Below are positions 22,101 to 31,386 of a DNA stretch of 64,000 nucleotides, piece after piece. The stretch comes from Cheilinus undulatus (Eukaryota; Chordata; Actinopteri; Labriformes; Labridae). Each line of letters begins with the position of its first letter. Position 1 is the stretch's first letter. The position numbers and the translations under genes were made by a program. The notes below the pieces were generated by a model. The model did no database searches. It worked only from the letters and a program-made list of their open reading frames with translations, and had not been told where the DNA came from. The DNA is taken from the NCBI RefSeq assembly GCF_018320785.1, contig NC_054871.1:16984339-17048338 (forward strand). Direction: 5' to 3'.

Positions 22101-22308
22101 TCAAGTGCTACAACTTTCCTGCATTTTTGTAACTGTCTAACAAATGTCCTTTTCTTGTCTTTCCTCTAACAGCACAGAAGCCTGCTGTCCAGACTGTGTT
22201 TGGTTTTATCGTGACGTCATGGCGATGGTGACTGGGGGCTTGGCTATTGCTGCTGCAATTTGCCTGTTCACAATTATAACCTGGCCAATCAGGATACGGA
22301 GAAGTTAG
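9885..22308 (+). CDS. mfsd12: MFSD12, melanosomal/lysosomal cysteine transporter, complete
   Basis: Nine coding exons (9885-10158, 14028-14238, 17196-17328, 17412-17597, 19394-19486, 19603-19695, 19834-20007, 20687-20781, 22173-22308) splice with GT-AG junctions into a 464-residue protein ending at TAG 22306-22308. Human MFSD12 is about 480 residues. Stretches such as [52 protein letters not shown] and [11 protein letters not shown] are near-identical to the family. It is a 12-helix major facilitator protein of the glycoside-pentoside-hexuronide-type branch that imports cysteine into melanosomes and lysosomes and sets pheomelanin and pigment levels. The central cytoplasmic loop holds an acidic dileucine, ERENLL (residues 235-240), at the place where the mammalian protein has its sorting signal. 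The ATG at 9885 begins the conserved N-terminus. Fish have two mfsd12 copies; I cannot assign a or b. Confidence 0.97.
10507..10556. promoter_or_regulatory. mfsd12: Triplet of CACGTG E-boxes in mfsd12 intron 1
   Basis: CACGTG occurs at 10507-10512, immediately again at 10513-10518 (TCACGTGCACGTGAC), and at 10551-10556. This palindrome is the core recognised by MITF/TFEB/TFE3, regulators of melanosome and lysosome genes. The cluster lies 350 bp inside intron 1. Motifs are seen; function is inferred. Confidence 0.5.
10640..12122 (+). mobile_element. Degenerate Tc1/mariner transposon with broken transposase
   Basis: The ends are inverted copies: the left starts near AATTCCAAAAAAATTGGAG and the right end reads, reversed, AATTCTCAAAAGCTGGGG. 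Between them, plus-strand frames show Tc1-type transposase pieces: a region ending [12 protein letters not shown] (first catalytic Asp context, about 11350-11395) and a [12 protein letters not shown]-like stretch (about 11480-11515). Stops and frameshifts separate them, so it is a dead copy. It is about 1.5 kb long and lies in mfsd12 intron 1. Confidence 0.75.
12730..13430. other. mfsd12 intron 1, unassigned sequence
   Basis: No coding exon is supported. The wording suggests old transposon-derived sequence, but I could not fix ends or a family. Confidence 0.3.
13430..13825 (-). repeat. Dispersed repeat, inverted copy of 20950-21330
   Basis: Read on the minus strand this begins GTACTGTGCAAAACTTTTAG and continues with AAGGTG.AGATGT, TGGTTGTGCTCTG and CACAAGCCCCTGGT. 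The same words occur in the same order on the plus strand from 20950. The 132-codon open frame over it is repeat sequence, not a gene. Confidence 0.7.
14028..14238 (+). CDS. mfsd12: mfsd12 exon 2
   Basis: Residues 92-161 plus two bases. It encodes helices around [12 protein letters not shown] and [20 protein letters not shown], followed by the conserved [17 protein letters not shown]. Acceptor TTTCCAG ends at 14027; donor GTGAGT starts at 14239. Confidence 0.96.
14399..14683. mobile_element. Short element with CAGTGGTG ends (MITE-like)
   Basis: CAGTGGTGTAGTACAGGG at the left and CACCACTG at the right (reverse complement CAGTGGTG) bound about 285 bp. The interior contains TATACACAATAAAAAGTA wording seen in fish MITEs. 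No matching 8-bp target duplication was found. Confidence 0.4.
15461..15485. repeat. (AAT)n microsatellite
   Basis: About eight AAT units in tandem in mfsd12 intron 2. Confidence 0.85.
15741..15916 (+). mobile_element. tRNA-derived SINE with intact target duplication
   Basis: The head has tRNA promoter elements: an A-box-like GCATAGTGGTTAAAGG (about 15753-15768) and a perfect B box GGTTCGAATCC (15795-15805). The tail has pyrimidine-rich sequence and AATAAATCTTTAAAAAAA. It is flanked by identical 10-bp direct repeats GAACAGACAG at 15731-15740 and 15917-15926. It lies in mfsd12 intron 2. Confidence 0.88.
17196..17328 (+). CDS. mfsd12: mfsd12 exon 3
   Basis: Residues 162-206. It encodes [19 protein letters not shown], a membrane helix, then a lumenal-type loop with NPTITDN. 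It ends TTCAGG before donor GTAACA at 17329. Confidence 0.95.
17412..17597 (+). CDS. mfsd12: mfsd12 exon 4, central loop with dileucine
   Basis: Residues 207-268. A helix ([18 protein letters not shown]) is followed by the long central cytoplasmic loop carrying ERENLL at residues 235-240, an acidic dileucine of the form [DE]xxxL[LI] used for sorting to lysosomes and melanosomes. It ends WLKEPSFYQ, with donor GTGAGT. Confidence 0.96.
17640..18475 (-). mobile_element. Tc1-like transposon fragment with transposase HTH region
   Basis: On the minus strand, the 72-codon frame at 17828-18043 reads as the N-terminal helix-turn-helix part of a Tc1-family transposase ([16 protein letters not shown] then [17 protein letters not shown]). 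The sequence near 18440-18470 reversed reads AAAAAGTATTCACCTCGTC, a typical Tc1-like end. The frame is broken beyond this and the other end is not clear. It lies in mfsd12 intron 4. Confidence 0.75.
18480..19390 (+). other. mfsd12: mfsd12 intron 4, remaining part
   Basis: AT-rich intronic sequence; no gene or clear repeat recognised. Confidence 0.5.
19394..19486 (+). CDS. mfsd12: mfsd12 exon 5
   Basis: Residues 269-299, 31 codons in phase 0. It encodes the conserved helix [18 protein letters not shown]. Acceptor CAG ends at 19393; donor GTTCGT starts at 19487. Confidence 0.95.
19603..19695 (+). CDS. mfsd12: mfsd12 exon 6
   Basis: Residues 300-330, 31 codons in phase 0. It encodes [15 protein letters not shown] and a short KPVSKLIG loop that is the second-half counterpart of the loop 2-3 motif. 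Donor GTGAGT starts at 19696. Confidence 0.95.
19834..20007 (+). CDS. mfsd12: mfsd12 exon 7
   Basis: Residues 331-388, 58 codons in phase 0. It encodes two membrane helices ([15 protein letters not shown] and [20 protein letters not shown]). Donor GTAAGT starts at 20008. Confidence 0.95.
20124..20660. repeat. Fish interspersed element containing a perfect palindrome
   Basis: Starts AAAGGTCACATATTTTCCCC and includes TGACATCATAAGGGGAAAAT and GGTGGAGAAAGAGAGAGGGG-like wording known from fish non-autonomous DNA elements. The right limit is uncertain and may abut mfsd12 exon 8. A 49-bp hairpin sequence sits inside at 20354-20402. Confidence 0.5.
20354..20402. repeat. Perfect 24-bp-arm inverted repeat (hairpin)
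   Basis: The arm 20354-20377 is the exact reverse complement of 20379-20402, with a single base between. The arms start CTCTCCTGATCC. It can fold as a cruciform or RNA hairpin in mfsd12 intron 7. Confidence 0.9.
20687..20781 (+). CDS. mfsd12: mfsd12 exon 8 with tandem acceptor
   Basis: Residues 389-419 plus two bases. It encodes [20 protein letters not shown]. The acceptor is AAGCAG (20681-20686), a NAGNAG site: using the first AG adds one Gln codon. I chose the second because it keeps the spacing of the human protein (T-N-SGAF). Confidence 0.92.
20950..21330 (+). repeat. Dispersed repeat, plus-strand copy of 13430-13825
   Basis: Begins ACAGTACTGTGCAGAACC, a common end of fish mariner-type elements, then carries GGTTGTGCTCTGGATG and CACAAGCCCCTGGTC words shared with the inverted copy in intron 1. 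Confidence 0.7.
21331..22172 (+). other. mfsd12: mfsd12 intron 8, remaining part
   Basis: Non-coding and AT-rich. It has poly(T) near 21450 and an A-rich stretch at about 22002-22028. No gene seen. Confidence 0.5.
22173..22308 (+). CDS. mfsd12: mfsd12 exon 9 and stop
   Basis: Residues 420-464. A Cys-containing loop (TEACCPDC) precedes the last helix ([18 protein letters not shown]) and the short basic tail RIRRS, ending at TAG 22306-22308. A candidate poly(A) hexamer ATTAAA is at 22468-22473. Confidence 0.95.
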
Positions 22309-24440
22309 GGTTCAATATTTGTGTTACAGTTGTTGTTATTGATTGTTTGCACCTGTGAAAACAAACAGAAAACAACCATCTATATCATAGATTTGATACT
22401 GCACAGTACAGCTCTGTAAGTTTGTTACAGTTAAGCCTTTTTGTTGGACAGTGGAAACCATGCTGGGATTAAAGCAATGCTGCCACCTTGTGTATGAATT
22501 TGTAACTACACTGTTTTCCAGACCTTTAAAATGTGTTTTATTCAAGCTTCAAAAGATCTTTTTCATGGATTCAGATGAGTAGAAAAACAATATCACTGAA
22601 AATTCACTGCACTAACTGACAATATGGCCTAGCCTGATGACTCACAACTTTACAGACACTTTTCTAACAGGAAGCAAGCTTCGCCTTGGATTTCTATGTT
22701 GGATTAAACCAAATGTGTATGTAAACACACAAACCATAGTGGTGCTCCCAGACACAGTGAAACTAATTTCTCTAGTTCAAGTGTGTTTCTGTTTCTGAGT
22801 GTCAGAGCTAGACTGTTGGCCAGAGAGCTAATACTTTCCTGACCATTAACATGATAACCACCTGCTTTGATCATGTGCTCTGTAGAGGTAAATGAGACAT
22901 TTAATCTGGACTGAAATCACATAAAGTGTCTGTTCTGATTTAACACTGAACCTTGTACATCAGCTCAAGAGGAACTAAACAAAATGTTTAAAACCCAGGG
23001 ATTGAACCCTGCATAGTAAGACATTGACCTTATGCAACTGACATTAATGTCCTTCATTTGCATGTTGTAAAAAGAAACACACTAGATTGCTACATTTCTT
23101 TTATCAAATTGTACCATTTTAATTCATTTAACCAGGAAAGCCTCATTTAAAACACAGATCAACCAATCCTGAGTCACAGAGCACAAAGTCATTAGTCAAA
23201 ACATCTACAACCTGATGCAGCTTCCTACAGTGTCTCCAACCTGCCTTTAAAAACACCTGAAGACACCTGCTCACCCACACATAATGTCTCCTGTAGCAGA
23301 TTCCAGGCTGCAGGAGCAGCATGCCTGAAACTCCTTCTACCCATTTCCAGACAGACTTTGGGTACAGATAGCAAAAGCAAGTCTTGGGACTGAGTTACAG
23401 AGTGAAGACTGTAGCATTTTTCATACTGATAAAACCACAGAAGTATGATAAACACTGATTTTGTAAAGCCTTATATTCTACAATTACAATACTTTGGAAT
23501 AACTATACCTCAGAATATTATATATTTTTTAATTCACTGTAATTTAAACTTTTCTGCCCGTCACCTCAACTTGAATGGTAGCTCTGGTCCAGCATGTCAT
23601 TTCATTTAGCCCACAAGAGCATCCAAAGAATATAATTTTCTTATAAAATGATTCTGAGTTACAGGGTTAAGATCAGCGCAATGACCTACTAGCCATTGTG
23701 CCAGCTTTGTGGGAAATGTAGTTTGTCAGTGGCCTGCTAATCTTTGTTTTTGTCAGTGATAGCACTTTCACTTTTCCTCATTTGTCAAAGCAAGTAGATA
23801 AGCAGTTGGAACAAAAACAAATTATGTCACAGACTGCATGTACTATCAGAGCAGATTTATGTGTTGTACCACAGTTCTGCCCTCCTCGACTACAGTCAGA
23901 CAGTTTTCAATGTGAAAAATATTGCTTGATAATATTTTTGGGATGATGTAAAAAAATGTATTAGTGACTTTATGAAAAACCTATGAGGGTAGTGAGGAAT
24001 TTTGTAATCTAAAATAAGTCCTTGGATTTATGTACTTGCAACAAAAAGCCCTAAATGTGGGTGGGTGTCTGCATACAGTGTTATTACATTTCCATTCATA
24101 AATACAAGCATTTTTTATTAGTAAAATATTTTAAAGAAACTGCACTGTACTTGCACACTTTGTCTATTTCGTCATTATTTTACCTTGACGTCTGCTTTCC
24201 GATTTTCATATAAATGAGTATATTTCTAAAACCAATCTTAATCACAAATTGTGTCAAGCAGTTATTTTTAAGAGTCCTATAGTAACAACCGGCCCTTTAA
24301 CTGTACAATTAATGCTAATGTGGCCCAGGTTTTACAGTTTAAGGTTTAAACAGTTTGCTACCGCAGCTCTTAACTGTGTAAAGCCTGACCTCTAGCGGTT
24401 CATTTGGTGTTGCCCGCTCAGTGGGCCCCATCATGACCGC
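22309..24440. other. mfsd12 3' UTR and intergenic region before ocln
   Basis: Non-coding. It contains the LINE tail fragment listed separately (23105-23430). Otherwise no gene seen. Confidence 0.5.
23105..23430 (-). mobile_element. LINE 3'-end fragment
   Basis: A minus-strand frame reads VPKVCLEMGRRSFRHAAPAA then WNLL, followed by VFKGRLETL. This resembles the C-terminal tail common to fish LINE reverse transcriptases (APxxWNxL...FKxxLK). The following sequence, AACCAGGAAAGCCTCATTTA on the plus strand, recurs near 35875. Only the last part of the ORF and the 3' tail remain. Confidence 0.65.
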
Positions 24441-24702
24441 GTACAGACAGGCGGGACAAAACACTTGTTCAGAGGCTGCTCCCTGAAGGAACCGTTGACT
24501 CCGACTCTGCCTGAGACAGCGGTTTATAACGGACTGTTAAAGTTATCCTGGTATAAAACAGGTTGACGGAATAGCCGGTGCATATCTTATCGGACAGCTT
24601 GTTAAACTTCAGCTGCTCCAAACATTTATGAAAAGGAGAGTTTGAACAGGAAACAGGGACCACCAGTGTTCAACTACTCACTCCCCCTCGGCGACCCTTC
24701 AG
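24440..24702 (+). other. ocln: Putative non-coding first exon and promoter region of ocln
   Basis: A CpG-containing block ends CTTCAG at 24702 followed by a consensus donor GTAAGAAC. The first coding exon of ocln has an acceptor (TTTTCAG, ending 34089) 19 bases before its ATG, so an upstream non-coding exon is required, and this is the best candidate. The 5' end is a guess; no clear TATA box is seen. Confidence 0.5.
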
Positions 24703-26111
24703 GTAAGAACACAATGAAGGTAAAGTTGATCGTAAAGCTTTATTTAAAAAGTTTAAACCTACGAACGTGTTTATTAAAATGTGTAAAGTCGTAACATATA
24801 AGTCGACAGCATCGAGTCCTTGTTGACCGCTGGAACGTTACTTAACGGTAGATTTGTAACCGTTGACTGGCGTCAGGTAGAATAGCTTAACACTGTTAAG
24901 CTAACAATGTTATTTTTGAGGAAAAATAAGTCATTCACCACAATAGGAATAACTTTAAACGTTTCTTTTCATGCTCAATACAGCTGGAAAAGAACACAGT
25001 CGTCATATGGTTTATAGCCGGTAATATTAATCATTATTAGCAATATTAACAAAGCATAACGACGCATGGTAAGCCTTTAATTTAAGCTAACTAACCGTGG
25101 AAAAAAATGAACAAAGCGTCATCACGAGACCACTTAAAAGTGACTTAACCAATAAAAATCACTGTTCAACCGCCTGCAGCCCCTTCTTACTTGAATCTTC
25201 TAAAATATTCCGCTTAATATAGAAACACAACTATTAATTCCTCTGTAAAGAGGGACTTGTCAGCTTAAAACAGTTGCGAAACTTGAAAGCCTTTACTACC
25301 TTTCATTGTTTACTCAAATGCATTTAACTGTTAGACATCTAGTTAGAAACCTGTTCATTTGGACAAGATTTAGTTTGTTTTATGAAGGAGAGCAGTAGCT
25401 AATAAAACTTTAACTTTCACACCATCTGAAACAGCCCCATTAATCCAAATCCATCAACTGTAAGCCAGAATATTATCTTTGTTATCTTCTTGAGTGGAAA
25501 ATTTTCATTTTTTACATCAAGGACCACAAAAAAAAAAAAAAAAGAATATCAGAGAGTAATGAACTTACAACCTATAGCCAGTCCTGTAAATCTCAGTTTA
25601 GTGTAATCAAATAATTTGAAACTGCCAGACAAGATTGTCTGCCAGTGCTGCCTAGTACTGTTTCATTGATTACCAAAAACCTGCGGACATTTAATACAAT
25701 TTTTTATTTAAAACATCTATGATAAAATGCATATCTGAAATAAAAATGAAGAAGTGTCACTTTGAAACAGCTAACCTATCAATATGCATTAAACATCAAC
25801 TCTTTTTAGGCAATTTTTTCTTAGAGATTTTTCAGCTGCGTGTTTTTGGGCAGAAGAGTTGGCTGACTCCTGTGTGTATGCCAGTGGGTCCCTGCCTACA
25901 TGGGGCCGGGGCCTAATTGTTTTTGACAGATGTGAGGCATGTGACTGTATGACTGGAATTCCATTATCAGCAGCTGATGATAGAGTCTCTGTGTTGTAGT
26001 GCAGCTCAGGCTGTGGCTGGTGGGTGTCTGACCTGACCTGGGACTGTGGTCCAAACTCTGAGCCTTACACCCAGCTGGGGCATTTTAGACAACCCCGACT
26101 GTACTTTACTA

Positions 26112-26200
26112 TAGTTAGTGGTGGAGAAAGTACTCAACTCAATTACTTGAGTCAAGTAAAGATACGTTTGGTCAAATATTACTCATGGGTTCTGTATCCA
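26112..26200. repeat. hAT-end-like fragment
   Basis: TAGTGGTGGAGAAAGTACTC followed by ACTTGAGTCAAGTAAAGATA matches the wording of fish hAT termini (AGTGGTGGAAAGTAACTAAGTA type). Only one end is present. Confidence 0.5.
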
Positions 26201-27499
26201 TCATTATCACCACTAAATGAACTGCCTGTCTGAATGACGTTTGCTAGCAACACCACTTAAACAAACTACATGCAGACATACTGAACACAGTTTATTGTCC
26301 TTCAGATTTGTTTTTTAAAGAGAAAAGACACAGGCAACTCTTAACAACATGATCAAAAGGCTTCCCATTTATGACCAAATATCACCGATGAGTTTTTATT
26401 TTTCAGCATGCAAGAAATACTCACACCTGGCTTTTCCAGATGCCAAGTCTGCTAATTTGACTCTGAGTTTTTCAGAGATTTTTCCTGAGTTTTATCAAAT
26501 AAATGCCATTGATCATTTCCACTTTCTGGTTATTCTTGTAGTAGCTTTATGGCAATACCTGACTGTAAGTTGTAGGAAATGCAAGTTTAACATAGGTTTA
26601 CAGTGGAAAAAATACTAAAAGCTCTTTATATCCATCAAACTTTTGGCATTTTTGCTCAAGAGAAATTTTCAATCATCATTTCAGAGAAAATACACTCTGT
26701 TTAACCATAATTTTAAAAATAGTGACTTGTTTCCATGAGTAGAGGTTAAGGATGAATGATATCGGCATGATGTTGTTATAGGCAGATACTAGCTCAATAT
26801 AGGAAATACAGCAGATCCTTTGGCTGTAAAAATCTTCATATATTAGCTGTAAATATTAGCAGGAGTAAAATAAGTGTGTTGAGTTTTAGGCTGGATCAAC
26901 AGACCTCATATGTCAGCTGGAGTCTAGTTCTTCATTCATCCTCCTCACACTTCAAAGCGAGTTTTAAGGACTAAAAACAGTTAACTTACTTTGTCCTCAA
27001 CTTTAAATTGTGTGTTTCTAGTAGAATTTTTTCAATTCCTATACCAGTATTGTCTGTTGCATCTGAAAATGCTGGTATTGGTATAAATGATAGAGATTTT
27101 TATGCATCAATCCAATACTGGTGTTGTTCCATACAACAAGAAGTGACACATGTTATGAAAAGTAAGTAACCTTTGAGCCATAGCCCATTATTTTGTCATT
27201 TTCTAGACATTGCTCTATTCCAGTGATGCCATCCATGCCTTTGTTGCCCTTACAAAAACGTTTCTTGTGAGCCTGGAACTCTGGTGACGTTTCATGGACG
27301 ATAAAGATGAAATCAACACCTGTAGATCTGATATTGGATCATTTATTGCTAGCTTGCATGCTAACAGCCATATTGTTTTCCCAAAATGCTTTGGGAGGGG
27401 CTGTCAACCAATGGCATGCTGTTCTGTCATCACATCAGGCTGTGCCAAACTGTACATGCCTACTAAACACACAGGTCATTTTTAAGACAGTCTAAATAA

Positions 27500-28011
27500 T
27501 AGGGGTGGGGGAAAATATTGATAGAGCATAGTATCACGGTATTTTGTCTGGTGATATGTTGTATCATCTCGTCCACCAAGTATCACTTTTTTTCAAATGA
27601 ATTACTAATATGAATTGAAGTCTATGATAATGGAAAAATAAAATAAATTGTTTGGACAATTGTTTGTCCAGTGAGGTCAGCAGAGGTGACGGCCATAGAT
27701 TAGAAGAAGGTTAGTAAAACAAACATGGCAGCATCAGGGAAAGGACATTAGGAATGCACGTGGGGCATGAAGGTTTGCAAGAAGTGATACATGAAAATAA
27801 AATGCTGCAGAAATACAACAAACATGAGCGCAAGACTAATGCTAAATCAGATAAACTGTTGAAAAAAACAGTATAGATTCAAATATATGCAACATATGGT
27901 ATTGCAATACTCACTGTATTGCAAAATGTTTAAAATCGCAATAAAATGGAATCGTTACTCAAGAATCATGATAGTATTGTACCATCGGGCCACTAGTGAT
28001 TCCCACCCCTA
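27500..28011. mobile_element. hAT-type MITE, older copy
   Basis: Starts TAGGGGTGGG and ends CCCACCCCTA, a perfect 10-bp terminal inverted repeat. The flanking octamers CTAAATAA and CTGAGTAA agree at six of eight bases, a decayed 8-bp target duplication as expected for hAT insertions. No transposase frame. Confidence 0.7.
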
Positions 28012-28840
28012 CTGAGTAAAGCATAATGGAGAGGAAGATAGACAAAAAGCCTAATATGTGGCTCTCTGTGTCATTGATATTTTTAATATTTAGCAGTTAA
28101 ACTCACAATAACTAGCAGGAAAAACAACTTTAAATTTCACAGAGAGGCTATACAGTACCTTTCTATTTGTTGAGCCATGTTCTGAGTTCACTGTAGCGCT
28201 AAAATAATGTGACAGTTTTCCACAGCACGGTTGGTCCAGCAAGTTTATACCAGTATGGAATCAGTACTTAGTATCAGCTGATAATCAATGCTCTGGAATG
28301 CAAATCGGTATCAGGAAGAAAAAATGGTATAGGAATTCTCTCGTTTTAAGAATCTAAGTTTTAGGTCTGAACTACATTTAGAAATCAGTCAATTAAATTG
28401 TAAATATCAGCATATCCTGTATCAGTGAAAATCCAGTATTGTGCATCACTTGTATGGGGACAATATCTTGAAATCTTTTTTAAGGTTTAGACAAGTTTAA
28501 TTTCAGAATAACATTCTTGTCTCTGTCCTTGAAACATTCTGGAAACTAAATGATGCCTTTGCAATGGTAGCACTAAAAAGGAAGTGATGGTGGATACCAA
28601 CCCAAAAACCATCAGCCATATTTACGTCTTCAAACTTTATGCTATTATAGCAGCTGATGCTTAATGGATATGTCCTGTCTATAAATCTCTGGACCATTCC
28701 TTTCATCCTATCCTTTCTGTTGTTTGGCTTTTACAACCCCATAACACCCATTAGGAGTTGTCCTTGTAATGAGGGCGCCATATAGATTATGCTACATGCC
28801 TAAAAAAAAGTCCCTTTCGTCCCAGTGTTGTCCCAGGAAG

Positions 28841-29045
28841 TAGGGGTGGGCAATATGGGAAAAAAATTATATCACGACGTTTTTATGGCCAGATGACGAT
28901 CTCGATTTTATCATGATTTTTTCATTAAATTTGTAAGACAAAGTAGTAGAAGTAGTAGAGTTGATCCTATGATAGAATAGATTAAGCAGATTGCCAATAC
29001 ATTCTATTTCTTTATGATTTGAGATCGTCTTATTGCGCACCCCTA
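28841..29045. mobile_element. hAT-type MITE with perfect 8-bp target duplication
   Basis: Starts TAGGGGTGGGCAATA and ends TATTGCGCACCCCTA, inverted copies with one mismatch in 15. Both sides carry CCAGGAAG (28833-28840 and 29046-29053), an intact 8-bp target duplication. It is 205 bp long and non-coding. Confidence 0.88.
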
Positions 29046-29389
29046 CCAGGAAGGATTTCTTTTTGCCGTCTATTTAACAATGAAACATCCTTGGTCTTGA
29101 GCCCTTATTCACTCTTTTTAGATTTTAAACCCACTGACCTTCATACCTAACAAAGAGCCAGTTTGCATCAAAATGTACTATTCCTCCTGTAGTAGAGAAA
29201 AATAGGACTATTTAATTGCCCAGTAAGTAGAGGCTTTAATTCAAGTTGTTTGGTTCTTTTCAGTGTGATTTCAGATTATATTCTGTCAGTAAAAATTGTA
29301 AGCCAAAGCTACAGTAGTAAATAACCCTCAGACATGTGAGACCACCTGTTGATCAACATTTAGGATATCTGACACCAATGCACACAAAG

Positions 29390-29830
29390 TACCCATCCAC
29401 CTGTCCTCCCCTCTCTCTGCCTGTTTCTCCGGCCTCTCCCCTCTCAGCAGCAGCACAGAGGAACCCTTGTTTGATCCTCCCTGGACAGTGCCCCAATTTT
29501 CTTTCTTTCTTTCTTTTTTCCCTTTTTTTTAACCCCAATTCCATGGCAACTCTGTTCCCGTGACGAGCAGCCTTGACTTTTGCCCCTCCTGCTCCCGAAA
29601 CAAAGACAAGAAGTTATGGAGGAAAGGAGGAGAAGGGGGGGCAGTGGAATTGTGAGGGGGGTGAATGAAGGATATGGAGGAATGAGAGGGGGGAATAATG
29701 GGAAGGTGTCTGGGTTGGAGGCTCTGAGGCGAGACTTCTTCTGCAGTGTGTGTGCCAGAGTCCTATAAAGATAGGAGAGTTATTACCCCGGCTGTAGACT
29801 GTGGACAGTGCCAGGGACCGTCTGTCTCTC
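29390..29830 (+). promoter_or_regulatory. Possible internal regulatory or promoter segment in ocln intron 1
   Basis: Unlike its AT-rich surroundings, this block is pyrimidine-rich then purine-rich, with a CTATAAAG motif (29763-29770) near its end. No splice donor or gene was convincingly linked to it. Confidence 0.2.
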
Positions 29831-30534
29831 TGTCCCTCATCAGTCTGTATGTCTGCATTTATGAATGGCTGTTACCTCACTGACTAAAACAATGTGTGCA
29901 TGGACAACAGGGCTTCATAGTTAAAGTTGCAGTCACTATATGAGCCATTTTCAGTAATAGGCAGCCAGTTTTTTGCCTTTACTTGTTATTAGTGACTGCC
30001 TTTTAGGATGGAAAAAATAGGGACAGCAACAGCAAAATATGGGGATTATCTGAAGAAATAAGGAGAGTGGGAAAATCTGTGGATTATTTTTTTGCAGGAA
30101 CAGTGTTGTGGATCTTTTCCTTGATGGACTTCTTGTTTTGTGTAAAAAAAATCAGTTACAATTAAGACAGGATAAAAAAAATCAGGTTTTTTTTTTCACT
30201 TAAAACAATAGAAAACATCTGGTTTCCTAGAAGGACTACCTGGAAACAAGTGCCTAATCTCTTGACTGAGCTAGACCAGCTCACCCACACTAGGTGGAGT
30301 GTTAAAGTGTGTGTCCGACCAAAACAATGCCAAATTAGCCACAAAGTGAGTAGACTTACTGTCATGTTGTCTGTATATTTCTTCACTGTGCTGACTCTGT
30401 GAGAGCATGCGTCCTGTTGACTGCATGTGCCATATGATGAAGTAATAACGTGTTCAACATAAGTGCATGTGAGTTGGAGGGGCGGAGGACAAGCATATTA
30501 GGAGGCTAGTGGGCCCAGTAAGGGCACTGTTTTA

Positions 30535-31386
30535 TTTAAAGGGGCTATATGTCATTTTCAGAAAAAAATCAGCGTAGCGACACCGCCGGCCATCAGGCAA
30601 ACTACAACAGTATAGTGTTGCTTGTCCACAACTGCGCACTCCTTGTGCATGAATGAGACTTCAGTTTATTAGCTGATACATAAACAGACCAAGGTGATTT
30701 ACTGACAACATGTATACAGAGGAGGCGAGTGAAGTAACAAAATAAAATGCTAAATGAGCAATGTGACGTTAGTGTTGTTTGCATAGCATCTTGGTAAGCA
30801 AGCTAACGTAATTTAGTATATGTTTTATAGATCATAAAACACTACATTGTATTTCATGGTTCAAAGTCATGCCCTACCCTTTCTACAGAAAGACGTCTGT
30901 CTCTGGATTGATTCAAGCACAGAGCGAAGCTCCCTCCATTTTTCAAATGCTCCACCGATATTTACCCTCGATTTCCCCCTGCATCGGTCAAGCTTTCGTT
31001 TAGCTTGACAGGCTTCAGCAGATCAAAGTATCTTGGTTTTTTTATGTTTACGCTGAGTTTGTGTGGATGCTTAGATTGAGCTAGCCAGTCATTTACTCAC
31101 GGAAGCAGCCTTCTCCATTGCTGTTCTTTTCCATTCTACACACTGTAGCCAGGTATAAACAGAGCAGAGGGGTGCGCATACTACGTAGCACCCGATGCCA
31201 CATCCATTGAGATTTCGCAGAAAATTCAGCCTGTTCTTTACAGATAAATGACTCAGCAGGCTTATACAGGCAAACAAGGAAGACATAAAGGGCCTCGTTT
31301 TTCACATCGGGATAAAGTCGCACCAATATATACTCAAAAATGGGAAGTGTGAAAGTAGAAAAGTTACATATATCCCCTTTAAAAAA
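30535..31386. mobile_element. Inverted-repeat DNA element (about 850 bp)
   Basis: Begins TTTAAAGGGGCTATATGTCA and ends with sequence whose reverse complement is TTTAAAGGGGATATATGTAA; the two agree over about 25 bases with few mismatches. No transposase frame, so it is a non-autonomous copy. The family is not assigned. Confidence 0.65.

Noticed and set aside
29763-29770. TATA-like CTATAAAG as a definite ocln promoter
   Set aside because: No donor in suitable phase or position was found downstream; listed only as a low-confidence regulatory segment.
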